Assembly: GCA_029204225.1 (NCBI GenBank)
Contig: MU831566.1
Span: 64,001 to 128,000, forward strand
Source of the DNA: Diphasiastrum complanatum
Taxonomy: Eukaryota; Streptophyta; Lycopodiopsida; Lycopodiales; Lycopodiaceae
DNA: 64,000 bases
Direction of reading: 5' to 3'
Below, piece by piece: positions 20,561 to 30,442 of this stretch. Numbering within the stretch: position 1 is the first letter of the stretch; every line of letters starts with the position of its first letter. The notes beneath the pieces were generated by a model that made no database searches, had not been told where the DNA came from, and was given only the letters and a program-made list of their open reading frames with translations. Made by a program: the position numbers and the translations under genes.

Positions 20561-21490
20561 ATGTATGCTAATGATTCCGACATCCAGCATATCTTTGAAA
20601 TATTTGAAAGAAATCAAAGTCATAAAGACTATGTTTTGAAAGAAGGATATTTATTCAAAGAGGATAAGCTATGTATTCCTATAGCATTTAGAACCAAGAT
20701 CCTTCAAGAAACCCATAGTCCTCCCTATGCATGACATAGAGGAATTAACTCTGAAATCTCTAAAAAGGTTCTTTTACTGGCCTACCATGCATCAAGACAC
20801 AAGGCATTACATAAATGCATGTCTAATCTGTCAACACAATAAAGATGAGCGAGGATTAAAAACTCCAGGGTCACTTCATCCCTTGCCTATTCCTGAAGCA
20901 CCCTGAGAACATATTACCATGGACTTTATCTCTGGGTTCCCTAAAACCAAAAATGGAAATGAGATGATATGGACTATCATTGCTAGATTTAGCAAACAGG
21001 CTCATTTTATTCCCTGTAAGAAAAAGCTTAAAGGACCCGCAACTGCTCATTTGTTTATTCGTCACATCTTTAGGTTGCATGGACTACCCAAAAGTATAGT
21101 GTCGGATCGGGATACAAGATTTACTAGCAACTTTTGGAGACCCATTTTTTATAAGCTGGGGACAACCCTTAAATTCTCTTCTTCCTTTCACCCCTAGACT
21201 GATGGTCAAAGTGAAAGTACTAATCAAGCCATCATAGATTTGTTGAGAAATTATGTCAGTGATCATAAGACTTAATGGGAACACTATCTTCCTATTCTAG
21301 AATTTGCTTACAATAACACCGTTCATTCTTCTACTGGTAAAGCACCTTTTGAAGTAATGTATGGAAAACCAATTGTGCCTCCTGTATTAAGGACTAAAGA
21401 AAAGATATTTGCCTCAGAGGAATTTGTGCAAGATTATCGACACACCTTTTCAAAGGTTCAACAATCCATTGCAAATGCACAACAAAAACA
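20561..21490 (+). pseudogene. G2 integrase
   Basis: A zinc-binding H2C2 region (HRGI near 20740; YINACLICQ near 20810) precedes the core: ITMDFISGFPKTKNGNEMIW (first D), GLPKSIVSDRDTRFTSNFW (second D), TDGQSESTNQ (E) and LEFAYNNTVHSSTGKAPFE. Stops at about 20734, 20905, 21197 and 21274 break the frame. Confidence 0.85.
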
Positions 21491-21978
21491 GTAGAAAAGT
21501 GCAAATATGCGTGGAGGGCAATCAAGTACGACGAAGGAGAACTAGTTCTCCTAAAATCTGAAAAGAAAAGACTTAGGAAAAAGAAGGGCAGCATGAAAGT
21601 CTACCCAAAACTAGCCCAAAAGTATTATGGACCTTTTAAAGTCAAGAAAGTAATCAATGAAGTTACTTGTGAGCTTGACTTACCTATTACTTGGAAATCC
21701 ATAGCAAATTGCATGTAAGCTTGCTTAAAAAATTTAGTGGTCCGGAACCATAAGGATTTTCAGATTCCGAACAACCAAAAATTCAAGGAACTGAAAAAAT
21801 CCTTCAACTTGAGCAGATATTGATGCACAAGATGAGAACTAGAAGAAAAGGGATAACTTCTACATTATACCTCCTCAAATATAAGAACTATCCTACTACG
21901 GATGCAAGACGGATGAAAGAAGAATTCTTCCAAGAGTATCCAGAAATTTTAAATGTTTATTTGAGAAATGTCCGTTGA
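21491..21978 (+). pseudogene. G2 post-integrase linker and chromodomain-like tail
   Basis: Basic linker KSEKKRLRKKKGSMK and YYGPFKVKKVINEV, then a chromodomain-like end: ILMHKMRTRRKGITSTLYLL, KYKNYPTTDARRMKEEFFQE. The aromatic residue found as W in G1 is R here. The stop is at 21976-21978. Confidence 0.75.
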
Positions 21979-22625
21979 CGACAATGCTTAATGCGTCCGA
22001 GGGAATGTAAAACTGTATAGACCAAATTGACCAGGAAATAAAGGCTATCCTGTCTTCCATTCTTTTTGTACGAAACATATTTTGAGTATTAGAGCTTATT
22101 ACTCTAACTGATGAATTATGAGTGCAAGTATCATTACTTGAAGACAAGAAATGAAACTGTAGAGCAATGCTAACAATGTGATATGCAGGTTCAAAAAATA
22201 GAATCTAGTGATGAACCATTTGATGGTATGGCTTCTAACCTTTTCCTAAGGGTATGTGCAGGTACTAAGAAGAGTACCTGAAAAAAGAATCCAAAGAAGC
22301 TTCTTAAAGCTTAAAGACGGTACCTGAAGAAGGCTCACTCGAGTCTATAAAGCAAGCTCACTCAAGTCTATAAAGACTGGGAGAAGAAACCAAAGGACTG
22401 ATCACCCTTTGTGTCACACTCCACTATGATTGGGGATGGGCAACCAATAGAAAAAAAAGCCTAGGAACTGATGAAAATTATGCAAGGTAAGATGGACATA
22501 TTCAAAGCCTTTAATATGACATGAAAAACACTTGGGTGGATCCCAATGTTGTACACAAAGAAATATTCAACTTAAAAGTGACTAACATTGAATGTTAGGC
22601 TACCTACCTTCTATCCTTATCAATA
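21979..22625 (+). other. G2 3' untranslated region
   Basis: It matches 572-851 (inverted) and 56940-57590. It contains repeated CTCACTCGAGTCTATAAAG-type short direct repeats near 22335-22375. No gene. It ends at the border shared with G5 before the candidate LTR. Confidence 0.6.
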
Positions 22626-22674
22626 TAAATCTTGAGATGAAACGCACAACACTGCACGTATCAACACTACCTTT
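22626..22674 (-). other. 49-base inverted exon fragment of the AP2-like gene
   Basis: This is the exact reverse complement of about 7080-7128 in gene 1b (codons around VDTCSVVRFISRFI). It sits between the gypsy 3' region and block S copy 2. The matching junction in unit 4 lacks it. Confidence 0.85.
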
Positions 22675-24075
22675 AAGATCCATAATTTGTAAACTTCTGG
22701 TTGATGTAAAGATCTAAGAATCCATCTTCCCAAAACCACTCTATATGTAATTGGCCTTGGGCCAATTGATATTGCATAATTTTAAAAGAAAAATCCTTCG
22801 CAAGGGGGGGGGGGGGGTGAGTCCCTATCTTGACTCCTCAGCAAGTCTCTTGAATGAATGACTTTGTGATTGAATGTTAAAGCTCTTCCCTAAGTTTTTG
22901 AGTTCTTTTTCAAGTTCTATTCAACAGTGTTTTGATGACTTGTTCTTTGTTTTAAGTCACAACTTCTAATGTCAGGACTTTAGAAATAGTAGACCTTCAC
23001 TTCAAGTTCACATGGTACAGGAGGGTATAGGGTTCTGGAGCTATCCTACTTGATATGCTATGGATCATGGGTGAGTTGTTCATCACAATAGTGGATCTAG
23101 TGCATTTGCTTTGGCTTGGATGCTATGATGGATGTTGTGGGGAGATAGGCTCCTTGGTGGGAGGCCTATATACTGGTCAAATTAGAGTTGGCAACGTCAA
23201 GTATAGGAAGTTGAGACTGCATGAGATGTAGGAGAGACAAATCATCATCAATATCTCTGGGAGATGGGCGAGCTACTTAGGTATAGCCTATGGTGAGGTT
23301 TGTCTACATTCATTCATTGAGTCCTTGGTAGACTCTTGTGTTTAGTACATGGGAAATGGGTGGGGATCGGCTTTCAGGACTTATTGGACAGTTGGATATG
23401 CTTGGACGTGAGAGCATCTTGGTACAGGTGCAGGCCATGGTTGAGGACCTGATTTGGTGACCAGTGGTGTAGCAACGGATCTACAGGTGGCACAGGTGTT
23501 GGTACGATGGGATACCACTTATGGGCAGGCCTTGGTCATGTATTTGACACTTTATCATTCGTGTTGGTTTGCGTGAGTGTGTGTGGGCTTGCATGTTGCC
23601 TTGTCACGAGAGTTTAGATCTAAGTCGGAGTTTTATGTGGTTGTGCATTTGCTACAGTAAAACAAAGTAGTCATTTATGCTGATTGACTTGTCATTGTCT
23701 ACTAGCTATCTATCTGGTGAGGGTGAAATCTTATGGTGGCCATAAGATTTCCTCAGGTTGAGCCTCAACTGCGCATTTATGTCAGGTTTACAGGTTTGTA
23801 CTTGTAAGTGTCTGATAGGATGTCATCCTAGATAGATGGAGGATGTAAGTCTCATGGTGGCAGTGGGATTTCCTCAGTTTGAGCCATGTCGCTCATGTGG
23901 TCCACTTGTGGTCAAGTTGGATTGGGGACGAGTCAGTTGGTCGAGAGTGTGGTGGTAGACTCTCTATATGAGCTTTGTGGTTGCATGATACTTTGTGAGT
24001 CAAACCTGGTGGTTTGTATATGTTATTATGCAGTGGTGATAAATATTCAAAATTTCCTTTGGCCTTGTTATGAAT
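22675..24075 (+). repeat. Block S, copy 2, with 14-base G run
   Basis: Begins AAGATCCATAATTTGTAA as in copy 4 (58617). A run of 14 G lies at 22804-22817. From about 22920 the block matches 2800-3960. It keeps the 63-codon open frame at 23886-24077. Function unknown. Confidence 0.8.
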
Positions 24076-24457
24076 AGATAATTTCCATGGTTTTGTGGCT
24101 GCTAAAAATGTTTTTAATTCTCCTTTTCTGCAGACAGCTTTTGCTTTCAGAGCAAATCTTCACGTGATGTGAAGCGAATCGTTATCACTAAAGGTAGTGA
24201 TGATACGTACAACAGTATGCTTTTTATCTCAAGATTTATAGAAAGCAAGATGTCGTTAATAGTTGCTAAAATCCAATCGTTGTTTGTTTCCAATATGACC
24301 AAATTTTTTCCATCTCCTTAACAATGTGCTGAAAATTCATATGTTTTCTTAGCTACATCCAACAAAGCAGTAATAGTACAAGAATAACACAAACACGCTT
24401 ATAGGGACCTATTTGGACTAGTAGAAGATGTTGAGAATGTTATTCCAACCACTAGAA
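24076..24457 (+). pseudogene. AP2-associated gene 2a, part before the copia C insertion
   Basis: Homologous to 3961-4409: a block with FISRFIESKMSLIVAKIQ, then an exon-like block opening after CTTAG at about 24351. This exon is split at the TAGAA target by copia C and resumes at 29640. The equivalent uninterrupted sequence reads ACCACTAGAAAAATCAAG at about 38634. Confidence 0.6.
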
Positions 24458-24701
24458 AGTTAAGAAAACACAATTGAAAGCACCCGACCGGATCAATCAC
24501 CACAGCACAACTTCCAGTGCAACAAGAATACATAATTACTCTCTTCAAACTGTATATTCCAGAACTAAAAAAAAAGATGAGTTCCTTAAAAACACTCAAA
24601 GGGTCGTAAAAGAAAGATGGCACGATAACTCTAGAACTAAGCACACATGGTGCCGTCAAAATAGGAAAGCACTGTATAAGTCAATCATTGCTATTTTAAC
24701 T
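24458..24701 (-). repeat. Copia C 3' LTR
   Basis: 244 bases, bounded by the inverted ends AGTTAA and TTAACT instead of the usual TG...CA. The purine-rich GAGAGAGAG that would serve as polypurine tract abuts it at 24702-24712 on the minus strand. Confidence 0.88.
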
Positions 24702-24775
24702 CTCTCTCTCAATGATCAACGTCACTTTTCATTTTAGAGTGTACTCTATTCATGGAACATACCTCCATGATAGCA

Positions 24776-25377
24776 TTACAAGTAAAAGCTTTTTACATAA
24801 CTTGGTCTAAGCCAAGTTTGGTTTTGACATAACCTGATATCACTGCTAGTTTGCCATACTTCGACACCCAAGCAATAGTGCATAAGATCTAAATCTGTCA
24901 TCTCAAATTGTTTGCACAAGTTGGCTTTGATAGAACAAGTAAGGTTCTCATCATTGCCAGTGATAATGATATCATCAACGTAAAGTACAATCAAGGCAAT
25001 GCTATCATCATTTATAAGAACATAAAGATTTGAATCTGAATTTGTTCTTACAAGTCCATGTGAAAGAAAGTAACTATCAATGCGTCCATAGCATGCGCGT
25101 GGCGCTTGTTTAAGGCCATAAAGTGCTTTTCATAGTTACATACTTTCTGTTCTTGCCCTTTTGCCATGAAGCCCTGCGGTTGGACCATGTAAACTTCTTC
25201 TAAGTCACCATTCAAAAAAGCAGACTTCACATCCATTTGATGGATACCCAAAATGAGATGCTAAGGCAATGATAAGGCATAGCGTAGTCCACTTAGCCAC
25301 TAGAGCAAATGTTTCTTCATAGTCAATTCCTTTGCTTTTCTCATAACCCTTCACTACTAGGTGTGCCTTATACTTTG
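24776..25377 (-). pseudogene. Copia C reverse transcriptase, truncated
   Basis: Frames read GYEKSKGIDYEETFALVAK, GIHQMDVKSAFLNGDLEEVY (first Asp), then LYVDDIIITGNDENL (YVDD box near 24970) and FEMTDLDLMHYCLGVEVWQT. The frame ends in unrelated codons before the LTR. Frameshifts lie near 25150 and 25255. The RNase H domain that normally follows is absent. Confidence 0.85.
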
Positions 25378-26151
25378 CTATGTGCCATCCGCATGAAACT
25401 TTGTTCTAAACACCCATTTGTTATCAATGGGTTTCTTTCCAAGTGGTAGATCAACTAACTCCCATGTGTCATGTCTTTGGATGGATTCTATCTCTTCTTC
25501 CATTGCCCTTTGCCACTCTTTGTGATCTTTTGTCTCATCAAAGGTTGATGGCTCTCGACACTTCAAAATGTCAGTCATTAGGGCATAGTTCACATGATAA
25601 CGATCAGGAGACTTCCTTTCCCGTGTTGATCTTCTCACTTCACTTTGTGTGCTAGATCCTGTTTGATTTAGCTTTGCATCCTTCATGATCTTTTCATACC
25701 ATTTCAATATCTTAGATTCAGGTGATACACTACGTGGAGAGTAGGTATCCCAAGGAGTGTCCAAGTAATGTCTCTTACTTCCAACCGGTTTCTCCTTCAT
25801 TGCTCCTATTGGCAAGTACCTCCCCTTAGGCTCTTGAATAGGTGGTGTTCTTTTATATTCGCCTTCTCGACTTTCGTCCTCACGTGCATCATTTTGTGGA
25901 GCATCTTCATCATTTTCTTCCTCCATAATTGTGGGAAGTCTCTTGATGCTTTCACCTTTTGCATGGTCTTCATCTTCATACCTATGCGTTTCATCAAAGA
26001 TCACATCTTTGCTAATGTGAATCTTGTTCAAAACACCTGTAAGCTTTTGTTCTTTCATCATAACCGACGAAGATACACTTGATTGCTTTGGCAACAAGTT
26101 TCTTTTGCTCCTCCTTTGGCACATGTACATAGGCCTTACATCCAATGACAC
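25378..26151 (-). pseudogene. Copia C integrase C-terminus and start of RT
   Basis: 257 codons: an acidic linker, then RRSTRERKSPDRYHVNYALM, HKEWQRAMEEEIESIQRHDT and WELVDLPLGKKPIDNKWVFR, the usual entry into copia RT. It overlaps the upstream frame by about 140 bases at a frameshift. Confidence 0.85.
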
Positions 26152-27865
26152 GAAATTTGTCGATTTTTGGCTTTATTCCAGTAAATGCTTCTTCAGGAGT
26201 CACATTTGGAACCGCAACTATAGGGCTCCTGTTTTGCAAGAACATTGCCGCACTGCACGCTTCCGACCAAAGTGAATCGGTCAAGCCCATTTGCTTCATC
26301 ATGGAGTGTGCACTCTCCATAATAGTTCTGTTTTTCCGTTCAGCTACACCATTACTATGCGGCGTGTGTGACTGTGTGAATTGTCTTTTAATGCCATGTT
26401 CTTTGCAAAAGTCTTCAAAATCATCAAATTTATATTCACCCCCTCTATCAGATCTTAGCACTTTTATGCGTGCCTCTAGTTGGTTCTCTACCATAGTTTT
26501 GAGCTCCTTGAAACAAGCAAAAGCGTCAGATTTCTTCTTCAAGAAATAAATCCATGTCCTTCTCGAGTAATCATCTATGAAAGTCATAAAATAATATGCT
26601 TTCCCCAATGACATGGTCTTCATTGGACCGCACAGGTCACTGTGAACTAGTTCCAGCGGTTTCTTAGCTCTTGCAGCTCCATGTTTCTTGAATGTCTCTT
26701 TGTGATGCTTTTCCATGATGCATCCTTCATATATTGCATGGTGATCATCCTGCAATGCTGGTAAGCCTATTACCATCTTCAGTTTCGCCATCAATCTCAA
26801 GCTCCCATAGTTCAAATGACCAAGTATTCTGTGCCATAACTCGGATTGAGATGTTGTTGAGATGGCCAAACCATATTCACCTGGTTTTGTAGCATCCAAT
26901 TTATAAAGGCCACAGTTACTATCTCTATAACCCTTCGCCACCACTTTGTGGTAATGGTTCGTATCCTTCATAAGGCATCCATCCTTGACAAATTCAACTT
27001 TAAGATGTTGATTTGCCATTACACCAACAGAAAGCAAACTCTTTTTGAGTCCAGGAACATCAAGTACATTAGGGATATTTTTAGTTTTGCCATCAGGAAA
27101 TTGCACAGGTACATTGCCCACACCATGTATCTGGCATTCCTCTCCATTGGCTTGAGTGACCTTATCCCCATCATGGATTGGTGAGAACTTTTCAAACCAA
27201 TCACGTTTTCCAGTCATATGCCTTGTGGCACCTGAATCTATGAACCATCTGACACCATCATCAACTTGGGATGAGAATGTCGATGAGAAAACACTTGTCT
27301 CATCATCTTCTCCATCATCTTCAGCAATGTTTCCTTGTTGAGTCACTTTTCCTGCCTTTATGTCTGCTTTCTTCTTATAACACTCGCGTGCCCAATGGCC
27401 CGGTTTGTGGCAATAGTAACATTTTTCTTTCTTCTTCTTTTTTCCTTTTGAAGACGATTCTCCTTTGTCATCATCATCCTTGGATTTCTTAGAAATCATT
27501 TTCCATCCTTTCTGCTTGCCTTTAGCAAGCAAGGCTTGATCCTCCTGTGGAGTTTGTCTTGACTTCAACACTTCGCAACACTGCTCTTCTTGCAACATGA
27601 TTCTATGGAAGTCTTCAAAAGTAGGCAACCTCTTCCTCGAAGCAATGCCACTCACAAACATCTGTAGCCCTTCCGAGACACCGCTAATTATGGTATGTAC
27701 CAATTCAATATCTCTGATTGGTTCTCCAATTGCCACAAGTTGATCTCTCAGCTCCTTTATCCTGGTGAAGAAGGATCCCACTGATTCATTTTCTTCCATT
27801 CTTACTGTGTTCAATCTCGACTTCAAAAACATGGCTCGAGCTAGATTGCAAGTTTGAAATTGCAT
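26012..27865 (-). pseudogene. Copia C gag-protease-integrase polyprotein (617 codons)
   Basis: The longest open frame in the window. Gag middle: NTVRMEENESVGSFFTRIKE. CCHC knuckle CYYCHKPGHWAREC (about 27389-27430). Protease WFIDSGATRHMTG with the catalytic DSG intact (about 27220-27250). Pre-integrase LWHRILGHLNYGSLRLM. Integrase core: HSDLCGPMKTM (D), FIDDYSRRTWIYFLKKK, VLRSDRGGEYKFDD (D), HTPHSNGVAERKNRTIMES (E). C-terminal CIFVGYDERTKAYR. The gag N-terminus lies upstream in a different frame. Protease and integrase active-site residues are all present here, unlike in copia A and B. Confidence 0.9.
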
Positions 27866-28149
27866 TCTAAGAGCTTCTAAGCTCCCCTAGCTGTTGTGGC
27901 ATCACTTATGTGAGTGATCACATGGTCTTTCACTGAAAGATTGATCAAGGATAATGCTCTCTATGACTTTTTATCAAAGGCCCTTATGTCACCTGGAGTG
28001 GTATTTGGTCAGACTTCAATACCTGCCACGATTTCCCACAACTCTTTTTCCATCAAAATTCTCTTCATTTTGAATTTCCAGATGTTGTAGTTAAAAGCCC
28101 CATCAAGTTTGCTTGCATCACTTAAAATGGCCTCATGGATGTTTGCCAT
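27866..28149 (-). pseudogene. Copia C gag N-terminus
   Basis: ATG at 28149-28147 opens MANIHEAILSDASKLDGAFN, then YNIWKFKMKRILMEKELWEI, the usual copia gag N-terminal pattern (WKxKM). An in-frame stop follows VAGIEV near 28010, and the frame changes before the 617-codon part. Confidence 0.75.
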
Positions 28150-29370
28150 CTCCGAACTGCTTAAAACTTCACCTGTAGGCTATAAAGTGTATGCTAGAGC
28201 CAACCGTGATGTCAGAAATAGATAATAATGACCTGCAATTTTTAGCTTACCATGCCACCCGCCGCTCTTTCGCCAAATTGAAAGCAAAACTGGCGTCGTT
28301 TTCCAAAATGCTTCACGTCACCAACTCCCAGCTTCTTGCCCAGTAGAATGGTGTAATCACTTTTGGCGCACTTCAAACACTTTCTCCACGGCAATCACTA
28401 TGTTTTGGTGTACCGTACTTGCAGGTACAGTCAGGGTGCCCTTCGTTTGGAGGCTATAGCCTTTCGTTTGGTCAAAATAGGCTAAAGGAGGTGAAAATAA
28501 GGGCAATTTGGGTTTTTGAACTGTTTCTTCAGTGTGAAGAAACTTCACCCTTCAAAGACTTGGGACCCAACAATTTTTTCAGTTTGAAGATTTTTAATGA
28601 AGTTGCAATGCACTTTGCACTTTAGACCCCTTCAGACTTTTTCACTTCAATCAAACGGATCCTTTAGATCTAACGACCCACCCATTGTGAAATGACCATC
28701 GTTGATCTGTATGAATCAAGATCAGACGGTTGTCAACGCATTTGTGCGTTGATCAAAGGCCCTCGAAGTACTGAACACTTCGGGCCGCTAGCTGGTGATC
28801 ACGACTGAGCGCGCGACAGCTCTCGCAACCTCTCCTCCTTCTCTCTCTACCAGCGATGGAGTTTTCTCACTCCTTCACGGGCTATGGCAACTCCTCATTA
28901 ATCGCACTAGTTGCCTTCCTCCTCCACAACCAGTCGCGGCCTTCCTACTTTCACAGCTTTGAAAATGTCCTCCTACAAGGAGATATCTCTGATTTTGTCT
29001 CTTGAAACCCTAGCAATTTTGAAGAGAAGAATATACTGAGCTTTACTCAGGCTTTCCCCGAGCTTTCCTTTGCAGCTCTTAGCTGACTGAGGTCGTCCTA
29101 CTGAAGGTTGTCTTCTGCTCCAAACCGCTCTTCAAACGGTATTCGATTGGATTCAAACCAATCACAAATGCCAAGCAACCCTCCAGAAGAATTTTTTAGC
29201 TTCAAACTTGCTTGCTTTTTAATTCAACCAACAATTCCCTGTCTCTGAATCCTTTTTACAGTTTTGAGACGTTCCACGAATCTCCACAGACTCGGTTTTG
29301 TGCTTCCTTGCCAACAAACCATCGTGAATTCGCAGCTCTCTGCTCTTGTCTGGTGATTCCAGCCACCAAG
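28150..29370 (-). other. Copia C long leader
   Basis: About 1.2 kb between primer site and gag start, long for a copia element of this size. It contains a TGCAGGTACAG-type stretch near 28424 and GC-richer sequence around 28780-28860 (GAGCGCGCGACAG) than its surroundings. Small open frames are present, but none resembles a known protein. It may hold packaging signals or captured host DNA. Confidence 0.55.
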
Positions 29371-29383
29371 GGCTCTGATACCA
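29371..29383 (-). promoter_or_regulatory. Copia C primer-binding site (initiator tRNA-Met type)
   Basis: Minus strand TGGTATCAGAGCC begins exactly at the inner edge of the 5' LTR. It is complementary to the 3' end of plant initiator tRNA-Met and primes minus-strand synthesis. Confidence 0.92.
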
Positions 29384-29634
29384 AGTAAATAAAACACAAT
29401 TGAAAGCACCCGACCGGATCAATCACCACAGCACAACGTCAAGTGCAACAAGAATATAGAATTTCTCTCTTCAAACTGTACATTTCAGAACTACAAGTAA
29501 GTACAAAGATGAGTTCCTTAAAAACACTCAAAGGGCTTGTAGAAGAAAGATGGCCCGATAACTCTAGAACTAAGCACACGTGGTGCCGTCGAAATAGGAA
29601 AGCATTGTATAAGTCGATCATTGTTATTTTAACT
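29384..29634 (-). repeat. Copia C 5' LTR
   Basis: 251 bases, matching 24458-24701 with about 20 substitutions, a 6-base indel near 29515 and a one-base indel. Ends TTAACT; the inner end is AGTAAA where the other LTR has AGTTAA. Confidence 0.9.
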
Positions 29635-29639
29635 TAGAA

Positions 29640-30072
29640 AAATCAAGTTTTCCTTTCTACTCACACTTGTAAATATTCTCTTGGAAGAGCTGGAGATGGT
29701 GAGAATTTTGAAAATCCCTTCTAGCCTAAAAGTGTTGATTTTTAAGATATTAGCCACTTCAATCCATACTCTTTAAACTGTAATCATGTTTCTAGGCCAT
29801 ATATGACTAGTCAACTTGCTTTCTTATTATCCAAGAAGGATCCAAGACGATTGATTTCATACGAAAATGTTGCAGGAAAAGCAAGCTGTACTTTATGTTA
29901 GCTCTCAACATCAATAGGGTCTGAATCATACCTTGTTATCAAATGCTCATAGCTCTTCAAATAGTTATGTTTGTGTTTCTTTGCTTCGATTCTAGGTAAT
30001 TGTGAGAAATGGTGAGTTATTGTGCATGGTGATTCCATTAGGTTTAAGGAGTAATATTTAGGACTACATGAC
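29640..30072 (+). pseudogene. AP2-associated gene 2a, part after the copia C insertion
   Basis: It resumes the exon interrupted at 24457, reaches an ATG/GTGAGA donor at about 29698, has a short exon after TTGCAG at about 29877, and a final block after TTCTAG near 29996. It matches 4360-4768. Gene 2a lacks the AP2 half, as in 1a. Confidence 0.55.
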
Positions 30073-30125
30073 TCCTATTGTGTATGTAATCTAAGTGATA
30101 ATTAGTAAGAAATCCCAAATTATTT

Positions 30126-30442
30126 GAGAGAGAGAGAGAGAGCCAGAGATCTCATAATGATTGAAATCAATTTTATTAATTCACATTTTAGATACGTGGC
30201 CTACAAAAAAACCCTAACCTTAAATACCCTAAATCTTCAATATCTCCCCGCTCTCTCAAATCTTCTCTCCTCTCACGTTCTGCAACCTGCTCTCTCTCTC
30301 TCTCTCTCTCCCACTCACTCGCGTCCTCTTAGTCTCTCAATCGCATTGACCTCTCTCTCTCTCTCATCGCGTTTGTAACTGGGTTATTGCTTCAGATTAC
30401 TACTGCCACCTCCCACCTCTAAAACCCTCATCAATCAATAGC
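30126..30442 (+). promoter_or_regulatory. Presumed promoter and CT-rich leader of gene 2b
   Basis: GA repeat at 30126-30142, TTAAATACCC near 30216, CT runs at about 30291-30311 and 30350-30366, then ATG at 30443. The layout matches the region before 1b. Confidence 0.35.

Larger units (their letters stand above)
18399..22625 (+). mobile_element. Ty3/gypsy chromovirus G2, nearly full internal region
   Basis: Order: gag end with zinc knuckle, protease, RT, RNase H, integrase, chromodomain, 3' untranslated region. This is the canonical Ty3/gypsy order. No left LTR or primer site is present; the left end joins copia A RT directly. The right end stops at ATCAATAT, where the related copy (G5) continues into a candidate LTR at 57591. 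At least eight stops or frameshifts make it non-functional. Confidence 0.85.
24458..29634 (-). mobile_element. Copia C, complete-ended Ty1/copia insertion (5177 bp)
   Basis: Two LTRs (24458-24701 and 29384-29634), a tRNA-Met-type primer site next to the 5' LTR, a leader of about 1.2 kb, gag-protease-integrase and partial RT, all on the minus strand, bounded by the 5-bp duplication TAGAA (24453-24457 and 29635-29639). The last third of RT and all of RNase H are missing, so it is non-autonomous or internally deleted. LTRs differ at roughly 20 sites plus two short indels by eye, so the insertion is not recent. Confidence 0.92.

Noticed and set aside
24458-29634. Copia C as an autonomous active element
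   Set aside because: Frameshifts, a missing RT end and RNase H, and LTRs differing at about 20 sites make activity implausible.
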